DNA of 64,000 bases from Haloferula sp. BvORR071 (GTDB lineage Bacteria; Verrucomicrobiota; Verrucomicrobiia; Verrucomicrobiales; Akkermansiaceae): assembly GCF_000739615.1 (NCBI RefSeq), contig NZ_BATP01000061.1, positions 1-64,000 of the forward strand. Reading direction: 5' to 3'. The notes beneath the pieces are model-generated. The model had not been told where the DNA came from, ran no database searches, and saw only the letters and a list, made by a program, of their open reading frames with translations. This document shows, piece by piece, positions 55,219 to 63,017 of the stretch. Positions within the stretch are counted from its first letter, which is position 1, and each line of letters starts with the position of its first letter. The translations under genes and the position numbers were made by a program.

Positions 55219-55587
55219 ATGGCACGCATTTTCGGTATCGAAATCCCCAACGAGAAGCGCATCGAGGCGTCGTTGCAGTATATGTACGGCGTTGGCTCGA
55301 CCACCGCTTCCCGTATCCTCGAGCAAGCCGGTATTGACCCGGACATCCGCACCGGTCAGCTGACCGAAGACCAGCTCGTGAAGATCGCCACCGTGATCCA
55401 GAGCCAGGGCATCGTCATCGAAGGTGACCTTCGCCGTGAGAAGCAGTCCCAGCTCAAGCGTCTGACCTCGATCAACTGCTACCGCGGCATCCGCCACAAG
55501 CGCGGCCTGCCCGTCCGTGGCCAGCGCACCCGCACCAACGCCCGCACCCGCAAGGGCAAGCGCCGCACCGTCGGCGTGAAGAAGTAA
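55219..55587 (+). CDS. rpsM: 30S ribosomal protein S13
   Basis: A 122-residue protein with the S13 signatures MARIFGIEIPNEKRIEASLQ, YGVGSTTASRILEQAGI and the basic tail RGLPVRGQRTRTNARTRKG. S13 sits in the small-subunit head and contacts the P-site tRNA. It is the first gene of the rpsM-rpsK-rpsD set. Length and sequence are normal. Confidence 0.98.
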   Translation: MARIFGIEIPNEKRIEASLQYMYGVGSTTASRILEQAGIDPDIRTGQLTEDQLVKIATVIQSQGIVIEGDLRREKQSQLKRLTSINCYRGIRHKRGLPVRGQRTRTNARTRKGKRRTVGVKK

Positions 55588-55622
55588 TCCGCTGGCGCTG
55601 AACCCTGAACCTTTTTCCCGAA

Positions 55623-56192
55623 ATGGCTGACGAAGAAACCAACACACCGGCACCGGAAGCCGCCGCGGCTCCTGCTGCCGCTGCGACCCCGGCTGCTCCC
55701 GCCGCACCTGCAGCTGCTCCCGCAGCGCCGGCTGCCGAAGAAGCTGTCGCTCCCAAGAAGGACGACAAGAAGCGCGACATTTTCGCCGAGATCGCCGGCG
55801 CCGAGGAAACCCAGATCAAGGTTCACAAGGCCAAGGGTTCCAAGAACATCTCCCGCGGCATCGTCCACGTGACGGCCACCTTCAACAACACCATCGTCAG
55901 CGTGACCGACTCGAACGGCAACACGCTCGGCTGGTCCAGTGCTGGCAAGATGGGCTTCAAGGGCTCCCGCAAGAGCACCGCCTACGCCGCTCAGGTCGTC
56001 TCCCAAGACGCCTGCCGCCAAGCGATGGGCCACGGTCTCAAGGAAGCCGAAGTCCGCGTCAAGGGCCCGGGTTCCGGCCGCGAGTCCGCTGTCCGTGCCG
56101 TTCAGGCTCTCGGCATCGAGCTGCTGGCCATCAAGGACGTCACCCCGATCCCGCATAACGGTTGCCGTCCGAAGAAGGCGCGCCGGGTGTAA
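55623..56192 (+). CDS. rpsK: 30S ribosomal protein S11 with Ala/Pro-rich N-terminal extension
   Basis: A 189-residue S11. The conserved part starts near residue 65 (QIKVHKAKGSKNISRGIVHV) and ends GCRPKKARRV, with TFNNTIVSVTD and GSGRESAVRAVQ. It is preceded by about 60 residues of Ala/Pro repeats and a charged segment (KKDDKKRDIFAEIAG), absent from typical S11 (about 130 residues). The extension keeps the reading frame and codon style of the rest, so it is probably translated. S11 lies on the platform near the mRNA exit. It is 35 bases after rpsM. Confidence 0.97.
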   Translation: MADEETNTPAPEAAAAPAAAATPAAPAAPAAAPAAPAAEEAVAPKKDDKKRDIFAEIAGAEETQIKVHKAKGSKNISRGIVHVTATFNNTIVSVTDSNGNTLGWSSAGKMGFKGSRKSTAYAAQVVSQDACRQAMGHGLKEAEVRVKGPGSGRESAVRAVQALGIELLAIKDVTPIPHNGCRPKKARRV

Positions 56193-56211
56193 TTGCTAAT
56201 TTTACAAGATC

Positions 56212-56823
56212 ATGGCTCGCTATACCGGTCCTACCACCAAGATCAGCCGCCGCTTCGGCGTGGCTCTCTTCGGTTCCTCGAAGTCGCTTGAGCGCCGCAA
56301 TTTCCCGCCGGGCCAGCATGGCCTGCGCGCCGGCCGCAAGAAGAAGAGCGATTACTCCGTCGCCCTCGGCGAAAAGCAGAAGCTCCGCTTCCAATACGGT
56401 GTCCTCGAGAAGCAATTCCGCGGCTACTATGAGGAAGCCGCCCGCCGCCGTGGCGTGACCGGCGAGATCCTGCTCCAGCTTCTGGAACTGCGTCTCGACA
56501 ACGTCTGCTACCGCCTCGGTTTCGCGAACAGCCGTCAGGCTGCCCGCCAGCTCGTCAACCACGGCCACGTGCTCGTGAATGGCAAGCGCGTGGACATCGC
56601 TTCCTACCAGGTGAAGCCGGGTGACAAGGTGAAGATCGGCCCGAAGCCGTCTGCCCAACAACTCGCTCTGCGCATGATGGACCTCACCCAATCCTCGCCG
56701 CTGGCTGATTGGTTGACCCTTGAGAAGGAAGCCCTCGAAGGCACCATCTCCCGCATCCCCGACAAGGCCGACATCAACCCGCTCGTCAACGAGCAGCTGA
56801 TCGTCGAACTTTACTCGCGCTAA
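56212..56823 (+). CDS. rpsD: 30S ribosomal protein S4
   Basis: A 203-residue S4 with MARYTGPTTKISRRFGVALFG, NFPPGQHGLRAGRKKK, and the S4 RNA-binding domain LELRLDNVCYRLGFANSRQAARQLVNHGHVLVNGKRV. S4 nucleates 30S assembly and often autoregulates its operon. It is the last gene before a strong terminator. Confidence 0.98.
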   Translation: MARYTGPTTKISRRFGVALFGSSKSLERRNFPPGQHGLRAGRKKKSDYSVALGEKQKLRFQYGVLEKQFRGYYEEAARRRGVTGEILLQLLELRLDNVCYRLGFANSRQAARQLVNHGHVLVNGKRVDIASYQVKPGDKVKIGPKPSAQQLALRMMDLTQSSPLADWLTLEKEALEGTISRIPDKADINPLVNEQLIVELYSR

Positions 56824-56852
56824 TCGCACGAGCGGATTCCCGAACGATTTCA

Positions 56853-56887
56853 AAAAGGCCCGGAGGAAACTCCGGGCCTTTTTGTTT
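56853..56887 (+). terminator. Rho-independent terminator after rpsD
   Basis: The stem AAGGCCCGGA with its complement TCCGGGCCTT (loop GGAAAC-like) is followed by TTTTTGTTTT, 30 bases after the rpsD stop. It closes the ribosomal operon, so no rpoA or rplQ follows here. Confidence 0.9.
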
Positions 56888-56945
56888 TGGGCTTTCGATC
56901 AAAGGAGATGGCGGATCGAGTTCCTCGGGAGCTAGCCTTGGTCAC

Positions 56946-57464
56946 TTACTTCCGCCGCGAAGCGTATGATGGATGCCGCTTGTTGTGATGCACTGATAGA
57001 ACGCGGATTCGATCTATAAGGACGCGGTAGCTCACAGAATAAGGAAAACGCTTCAACGCAGCCTTCCGACGATCATTCGTTGCGGGAGGGAATTTTGTCG
57101 GAGAGGTTTGGATGGCCAACAAGATGCGCTCCAGCTCCTAGAAGAACTCGTCGCCCAAGCCGCCCTTGCGCTCGTCATACCAAGCGCAAATATCATCGAC
57201 CTCCTGCCCGACGGCATGGTGGTAAACGAGTCTCACGCCTACCTGCGGCCTTTGAAGTTCCATGAATAGCTCGTGGGAAATCTCCAAGCTGGGATCTGCC
57301 TCGAGCTCTGCCTCACGGCGGTCCAGCATGCCCTCAAGGTCGTCGTTGTAGGAGCCTGGCGGTGGAGAGCCGACCGACTCCCACAGCTCGGCAGCTACCC
57401 GAAACCGTTCTGCTGGTTCCAGTTCCATCGCCGCCTCGACAATTGACTCGTAGGACGCCTTCAC
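56946..57464 (-). pseudogene. Broken toxin-antitoxin locus (addiction-module antitoxin joined to ParE/RelE toxin)
   Basis: From GTG at 57464 the first 72 codons match the addiction-module antitoxin family (YESIVEAAMELEPAERFRVA, then RREAELEADPSLEISHELFM). In the same frame, with no stop between, comes a ParE/RelE-type toxin start (VRLVYHHAVGQEVDDICAWY, then GLGDEFF). A TAG at 57138-57140 ends the frame. Reading past it continues the toxin: ELERILLAIQTSPTKFPPAT and RFPYSVSYRVLIDRIRVLSV, HHNKRHPSY, and a natural stop at 56946. Family logic (EEFLEELERA) suggests the TAG replaced a Glu codon. The toxin is therefore truncated and probably dead; the antitoxin part may still be made. Confidence 0.82.
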
Positions 57465-57525
57465 GGGAAAGAAATACCTCAACCGACGGCGCACTTCAAG
57501 TCGCCGTCGGTGGCCTGTTCTCAAC

Positions 57526-59817
57526 TCACTTCAGCTCCGCAGCCGTCCACGGCTTCGGCCCGCGGTCCTTCACCATCTCCCGCACCTTCTTCACCACGTC
57601 CGGCGTCACGGCGGGAGCCTTATTCTCCCACTCGTTGCGGACATAGGTCAGCACGTCGGCGATCTTGTCGTCGGTGAAGGTAGGATTGATTCCCAGGGCC
57701 GGCATCTCCGCGGTCGGATTGTAAGTCTCGCCTGCCACGGTGATCGGGCCGGTGATGCCGTGCAGCAGAATCTTGATGGTCGTCTCCGGCTTGCCGGTGA
57801 CCCACTCCGAACCATTCAGCGGCGGCCCGAGCAAGGGCATGCCACCGCCATCCGGACCGTGGCAGGCGAAGCAGGCCGCCTCGCCGCCATAGAGCGCCTT
57901 GCCGCGGTCGTAGGAGGCCAGCTCCGCACCCTTCAGGGTAGGACCTTCAGCAGCTTTGGAGCCGCCCTTGGCACCTTGATCCAGCCAGCCGGTGAAGTCC
58001 TTGTCCTTGATCGAGGTTAGCTTCGCGAACTCCGCCTCATGGCCATGGAGGCCCGAGATCGCCGCCTCACGGATGAAGCGTGCCTTCGCTTGGTCCTTCA
58101 AGAGTGCATCTAGAGCCGCCAGTGCCTTCGGCGTGCCCACCGAGCCCAGCACCCGTGCCAGATAAGGCGCATCCTCTTCCGCAACTGGCTTCAAGGACAC
58201 CAGCACCGGTTCGAGCTTGGAAAGTTCCCCGCTATCGAGGCGTGTGCTCGCCCACAGCGCGGAGGACTGCAGCTTCGCATCCTTGTCCTTCAGTGCAGCC
58301 ACCAGATGCTCCGCCTTCAGAGCGCCCATGCCCTCGAGAGTCCAGATCGCATGCGCCCGAGCCACCATATCGCCGGCGTTGGCAAGTTTCACCAGAAAAG
58401 GAATCGTCGCCGGATCCTTGCGCTCCACCAGCACCCGCTGCGCCGTCTCGCGGTGCCACGAGTTCGGGTGCATCAGCATCTTCACCAGGTCCAGGCCCTG
58501 CAGCGCGGCGATGTCCACCTTCGGCTCCAGCTTCCCGGAAGTACTACGGATCCGGTAGATCCGGCCATTGCCCAGCGCTGGCTTGTCCAGCCCGCGGGAG
58601 AGGTGCTGCTCGCGCAGGTAGGTGGTTTGGAAAGTCTTGTGCTGGATGATCCCGTGATAGATGTCCACGATGTAGAGCGAGCCATCCGGCGCGGTGTATG
58701 CATTCACCGGGCGGAAACGCTCGTCGGTCGAGGCCAGGAATTCCTTCTCACCCGTCGGGTTCGTGCCCGATAGCTTGCCATCCTTCTCGCTGATCTTGAT
58801 CGCCTTCACCAGCGCCACGCAGGACTCGGTGACGAATGCCGTGCCATACCAATCCTTCGGGAAATTCGTCCCGCGATAGACTGCGAATCCAGCGGCCGCA
58901 GTGCAGTTGATCAGCTTGTGGGTCTTCGGGTCCAGCGTCTGCTCGTTGTAGCCGTTCTCCTTCGCCATATAGCCGCGGTTTACGCCCGGCGTCACGCGGA
59001 TCGGCCACACCCGGTTGCTGCCGAGCAGCGGGGTGTCGTTGTACTTCATCTTCACCGCCACATTGTCCTGCAGCAGGTTCGGCGCGAGGCTCTCCCCGAA
59101 GAGGAAGGCCGAGTTGTTATTGCTGTAAATCCGGCCCCAGTTGTCGCGGGCCACACCCCACTGGCCGCGGAAGGCCGTCGACTCGATGTCCCACTTGTCG
59201 CCCACCCGGCGGATCCGCTTGTCGGACTTCGCGAGGTAGAGGTAGTTGTCCAGGTTCGACATCAGCCCGTTCGGCTTGTGCTCCACATTGCCGCCGCTCG
59301 CGAATTTCGGATCGATCACTTGGATCTCGCCGCTGGGCTTTAGCCCCTCGCGCTTTTGCCAGCACAGCCGCTCTTGATCCATGAACAGCACTCCGTCGCC
59401 ATACACGCTGATCGCACGGGGCAGCATCACCTTGTCGAGGAAGATGGTGCTCTTGTCCACCTTGCCATCACCGTCGCTGTCTTCCAGCACACTGATCCGG
59501 CCCTGCGGCACACTCTCGCCCTTGCCATCGATGTCCGGCATGTAGCCGCGCATCTCGCAGACCCACATCCGCCCGGCCGGGTCAAAGTCAAGGCACACCG
59601 GCTTCTCCACATAGGGCTCCGTCGCCACCGGCTCGATCACGAAGCCCGGCGCTACCTGGAAAGCCTTCAGCGCATCCGCAGGAGATAGCACCGGGGAAGG
59701 GGGGATGTCCTTTTCCGGGACAACCGGCTTCATGTTTTCGTGATCCTTCTTGTCACCCTGCTGGGCGGCGAGAGGGAAGGCACAGAGGAGAAAGGCGAGG
59801 GCGTGGCGCTTGCGCAT
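57526..59817 (-). CDS. PVC-type dehydrogenase/HEAT-repeat protein with cytochrome c domain
   Basis: A 763-residue exported protein from the ATG at 59817 (signal RHALAFLLCAFPLAAQ). Residues 50-430 are the membrane-bound dehydrogenase-type beta propeller common in Planctomycetes and Verrucomicrobia (VEKPVCLDFDPAGRMWVCEMRGY, NGLMSNLDNYLYLAKSD). Residues 440-640 are HEAT repeats. The C-terminal part is a class I cytochrome c with CFACH binding heme and a distal methionine in TAEMPALG. It probably oxidises a sugar or related alcohol and passes electrons to the periplasmic chain. Substrate unknown. Confidence 0.92.
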   Translation of the reverse strand: MRKRHALAFLLCAFPLAAQQGDKKDHENMKPVVPEKDIPPSPVLSPADALKAFQVAPGFVIEPVATEPYVEKPVCLDFDPAGRMWVCEMRGYMPDIDGKGESVPQGRISVLEDSDGDGKVDKSTIFLDKVMLPRAISVYGDGVLFMDQERLCWQKREGLKPSGEIQVIDPKFASGGNVEHKPNGLMSNLDNYLYLAKSDKRIRRVGDKWDIESTAFRGQWGVARDNWGRIYSNNNSAFLFGESLAPNLLQDNVAVKMKYNDTPLLGSNRVWPIRVTPGVNRGYMAKENGYNEQTLDPKTHKLINCTAAAGFAVYRGTNFPKDWYGTAFVTESCVALVKAIKISEKDGKLSGTNPTGEKEFLASTDERFRPVNAYTAPDGSLYIVDIYHGIIQHKTFQTTYLREQHLSRGLDKPALGNGRIYRIRSTSGKLEPKVDIAALQGLDLVKMLMHPNSWHRETAQRVLVERKDPATIPFLVKLANAGDMVARAHAIWTLEGMGALKAEHLVAALKDKDAKLQSSALWASTRLDSGELSKLEPVLVSLKPVAEEDAPYLARVLGSVGTPKALAALDALLKDQAKARFIREAAISGLHGHEAEFAKLTSIKDKDFTGWLDQGAKGGSKAAEGPTLKGAELASYDRGKALYGGEAACFACHGPDGGGMPLLGPPLNGSEWVTGKPETTIKILLHGITGPITVAGETYNPTAEMPALGINPTFTDDKIADVLTYVRNEWENKAPAVTPDVVKKVREMVKDRGPKPWTAAELK

Positions 59818-60014
59818 GGGTTTGATCAATACGGGTGGGCTGCCCGCGATTTTCGACAACCAAGGCAAAAAGTCAAAATTTGTATGACAGAAACAACGAC
59901 CTCTTTCGGGGGGCTTTGTCGAAAGCCAGATGGCGACTCCCTGAAGGCATCTGCATCATCCGGCTTCCGCCGATCCCCCTTGAGCGCGCCTCTCCAGGAT
60001 GCTTCATTCTGCCC

Positions 60015-60533
60015 ATGATCAAGCCCGTCCTTCGCCTGCTCCCGCTGGCTTTTCTAGTCGTGGCCTGCGACAGCAACAAAAAGGCTGCTTCGGCTGCTAA
60101 GCCACCCAAGGCGGAAATCGTCGAAGAGGAGGAAGACGCGGCTTCGACCACCGTCTTAGCGCCGACCACAGGCAGCCACGCTCCCGCGCCCAAAGCCATC
60201 GCAGTCCCGGAAGAAGGCGCACCAGCGCCTCGCGCCATCGCCGTCTCCGAGGACGAGCTGGCCGCCCCGGCGACCTCTCATCCGAGTCCCTCCCGGCAGC
60301 CGCGTTCTCGCACGGTCACGCCCGCTGACAAGACTGCCCAGGAACTCAAGACTGCCGGCCGCAAAACCGCGGAAGCTACCACCGTTGCGGAAGAGCACAG
60401 CAAGGACGCCATCGAGATCGCCAAGGAGAAAACCGAGACCGGTCTCCGCAATGCCGCCGGAGCCACCGGCCGTTTCTTCCAAAGGGCAGGGGAGAAGATC
60501 GAGGAAGCCGCCAAGGATGCTCAGAATCCCTGA
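60015..60533 (+). CDS. Putative lipoprotein, low-complexity
   Basis: A 172-residue protein from the ATG at 60015 with a lipobox LVVAC at residues 14-18. The mature part is Ala/Pro/Glu-rich with two similar units (APKAIAVPEEGAPAPRAIAVSEDE), then a helical stretch (TAQELKTAGRKTAEATTVAEE through RAGEKIEEAAKD) that resembles apolipoprotein or LEA-like amphipathic repeats. Function unknown. The 59818-60014 stretch before it contains no other gene. Confidence 0.7.
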   Translation: MIKPVLRLLPLAFLVVACDSNKKAASAAKPPKAEIVEEEEDAASTTVLAPTTGSHAPAPKAIAVPEEGAPAPRAIAVSEDELAAPATSHPSPSRQPRSRTVTPADKTAQELKTAGRKTAEATTVAEEHSKDAIEIAKEKTETGLRNAAGATGRFFQRAGEKIEEAAKDAQNP

Positions 60534-60600
60534 GTGTCTTCTCCTTGAATGGTTCGCTCGCAGGGTTCGCTTCGGGCGGGGTCGGCGGCCTTGATTTGTA

Positions 60601-61875
60601 TCAAGGTGCTTCTGCCGGATCACATCTGTCCGCACTACCGCAAGGGTCTTCCGGAAACAAGTAGAGGGCCTTTGCCAACTGCCTTCTCCGTTCGCGCCGG
60701 ATGCTCCACACTGCCACTCCGACGGCCCCTGTGGCGATTAACGCTGCTACCCACGGAATCTCCGGGAGTCCGGGGCCGCTTGCGATGACCCAGCCTCCTG
60801 CCCAAGCTCCGATTGCGTTGCCGAGATTGAAGGCCCCGATGTTCAGACTCGAAGCCAGAGTCTGCCCGGCTTTGCCTGCGTGCTTGAGCACACTCAATTG
60901 GAGCGGTGCCACGGTACCGAATGCCGCTGCTCCCAGTAGCCCCACGAATACCACTGCGGTTGCCTTCTGATGCATCGCCAGACCCATCAAGCCCAGCACC
61001 GTTGCCAGCGACACCAGTGATCCCAGCAAGGCCACACCCAGCTTTCTGTCCGCCAATTTTCCTCCCAATAGGTTCCCCGCGATCATCCCCGCGCCGAACA
61101 GCAGCAGGATCCCCGACACGGCCTCATCGCTGAAACCCGCCAGCTTCGTCAGCATCGGCTGCACATAGGTGAACACTGCGAAAACACCCGCCCAGCTCAG
61201 CACGGTCATCAGCAGTGCCGTCAAAACCTGCTCGCTGAATACCTCCCGCAGCCCGCTTCCGCCACCGCTCTCCACGTGCTCCGCTTCCTGATCTGGCACC
61301 AGCACCGCGACTGCCAGCAGTCCTAAGAGTCCCAAGGCCGACACCGCCCAGAACGTCGATCTCCACCCGAGCTGAAGCCCCAGCCAAGCCCCGGCGGGCA
61401 CGCCCACCAGCGTCGCGAAGGTCAACCCGGTGAACATCACCGAAATCGCCGACGCCTTCCTGTCTTCCCTCACCAATCCCGTCGCCACAACCGATCCCAC
61501 GCCGAAGAAGGTTCCGTGCGTGAGGGATGTGATCACGCGTGCTACCATCAGCAGCGCATAGTTCGGGGCCAGTGCGCAGGCCACATTTCCCACGATGAAA
61601 ATTGCCATCAGCGTGAGCAGCACCCGCTTTCTCGGCCAGCGCGCGCTCAGCAGCGTCAGCACTGGTGCCCCTAGGAAAACCCCCAGCGCATACCCGCTGA
61701 CCAGCAGCCCCGCCGAAGCCACATTCACCTGGAAATCCGCTGCCACCTGCAAGAGCAGACCCATGATCACAAACTCCGTCGTGCCGATGCCGAAGGCTCC
61801 CACCGTCAGCGCATAAACCGCCGCAGGCATGTGGGTGCCTGGCGACCCCGAAGTCGAACTGGATGAAGAATGCAT
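60601..61875 (-). CDS. MFS transporter, DHA1 family
   Basis: A 424-residue membrane protein with about 12 hydrophobic segments. Family signatures are AFGIGTTEFVIMGLL in helix 1, GAPVLTLLSARWPRKRVLL (the loop 2-3 region) and LTHGTFFGVGSVVATGLV. These resemble the drug/arabinose-efflux branch of DHA1 exporters (YdhP/AraJ-like). It is divergent from a LysR gene, the usual layout for a regulator and its target efflux pump. The longer open frame upstream is antisense to that gene. Confidence 0.92.
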   Translation of the reverse strand: MHSSSSSTSGSPGTHMPAAVYALTVGAFGIGTTEFVIMGLLLQVAADFQVNVASAGLLVSGYALGVFLGAPVLTLLSARWPRKRVLLTLMAIFIVGNVACALAPNYALLMVARVITSLTHGTFFGVGSVVATGLVREDRKASAISVMFTGLTFATLVGVPAGAWLGLQLGWRSTFWAVSALGLLGLLAVAVLVPDQEAEHVESGGGSGLREVFSEQVLTALLMTVLSWAGVFAVFTYVQPMLTKLAGFSDEAVSGILLLFGAGMIAGNLLGGKLADRKLGVALLGSLVSLATVLGLMGLAMHQKATAVVFVGLLGAAAFGTVAPLQLSVLKHAGKAGQTLASSLNIGAFNLGNAIGAWAGGWVIASGPGLPEIPWVAALIATGAVGVAVWSIRRERRRQLAKALYLFPEDPCGSADRCDPAEAP

Positions 61876-61935
61876 GCCCCAGCATGCACAGCCGCCCTTG
61901 ATACTTCTAATCTCTTGATCTAATCGTAGCGATAG
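61876..61935. promoter_or_regulatory. Divergent MFS/LysR intergenic region
   Basis: Sixty AT-richer bases separate the two divergent start codons. The segment around TACTTCTAATCTCTTGATCTAA includes repeated CTAATC/TCTAATC units. LysR proteins normally bind such shared regions to control both genes. No precise box can be fixed by eye. Confidence 0.4.
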
Positions 61936-62868
61936 ATGACAGCGATCAAAGAAGGGGTCACCGAACTGCGCCATCTCCGCTATTTCTTGGCCATTGCTTC
62001 GGAAGGCAGTTTTCGCGGTGCCGCCCGCAAGCTCTTCCTTTCCCAGCCGACTCTTTCCCATCAAATCCGGCAGCTCGAGATGCAGATGGGAGCCACGCTT
62101 TTCGAGCGTCTTCCCCGCAGCGCCCGCATGACCGCCGCTGGCCGTATCCTTCACGCCCGCGCGATCCGCATCCTGCGCGAGCTCGACGACGCCAAGCGCG
62201 AAATCGCCGACCTCCAGCAGCTCTCTGCCGGGGAACTCCGCATCGGCATCGTCTCTACCGTCAATGTCGCCGTTATCCCTGAGGCGGTCGGCAATTTTCG
62301 CAACGCCCACCCCAAGGTCACCGTCTCCGTCCGGGAACTGCCCATGGAGATGCTCGAGGCCGAACTTTTGGCCGGGCACCTTGATCTCGGGATCAGCTTC
62401 CTTCCCGGGAAAAGCGGTCACCGCCTCGAAGTCGAGCCGCTCTTCACCGAAAGTCTTGTCGCTGTGCTTCCTCCCAGCCACGTGCTGGCGCGCCGCCGCC
62501 GGATCACTCTCCCTGATGTTCTTGCCCATCCCTTGGTCCTGCTCAGCCACGGTTTCTGCACGCGTGAACTCGTCCTCGAGAGCGTGGCCCTCCAAGGACT
62601 CGAACACGTCCTCAAGCCTGCCATCGAAATGATCTCGATCGAAGGAGTTCTCTCCACCGTCCGCCAGACCGGGATGCTAACCCTCATGCCCGATGCCGCC
62701 GTGCGCTGGGAACTCCACTCCGATCTAGTGGTAAGGCCTCTCCGTGACGCCGAGGAAAAGCTCTCCTTCCGTCGTGTCGGCCTCATCTGGGTCGCAGGCG
62801 GCCACCGCTCTGCCGCCGCCCGTTCCTTTGCTGCCGGGGTGAAATCCGTGCTTAAGCTACGCGACTAG
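61936..62868 (+). CDS. LysR family transcriptional regulator
   Basis: A 310-residue protein with the LysR winged HTH at residues 10-70 (LRHLRYFLAIASEGSFRGAA, then LSQPTLSHQIRQLEMQMGATLFER) followed by the effector-binding domain from about residue 95 (GELRIGIVSTVNVAVIPEAV). The likely target is the divergent MFS gene. The effector is unknown. The C-terminus ends close to the AraC gene, but that gene has its own start. Confidence 0.95.
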   Translation: MTAIKEGVTELRHLRYFLAIASEGSFRGAARKLFLSQPTLSHQIRQLEMQMGATLFERLPRSARMTAAGRILHARAIRILRELDDAKREIADLQQLSAGELRIGIVSTVNVAVIPEAVGNFRNAHPKVTVSVRELPMEMLEAELLAGHLDLGISFLPGKSGHRLEVEPLFTESLVAVLPPSHVLARRRRITLPDVLAHPLVLLSHGFCTRELVLESVALQGLEHVLKPAIEMISIEGVLSTVRQTGMLTLMPDAAVRWELHSDLVVRPLRDAEEKLSFRRVGLIWVAGGHRSAAARSFAAGVKSVLKLRD

Positions 62869-63017
62869 CGCGAATCGGGCCCGGCCTCCGTCTGGCGCGT
62901 TCTGCAAGTGGATTGGCGCGTGGTGCGAGTGACAGATCGGAGATCTCGGGTAGCTTGGAACCATCGCCTCGAGGCTCTGCAACGCCACGGTGAGAGCAAT
63001 TTGAGGCACCCGCGAGC

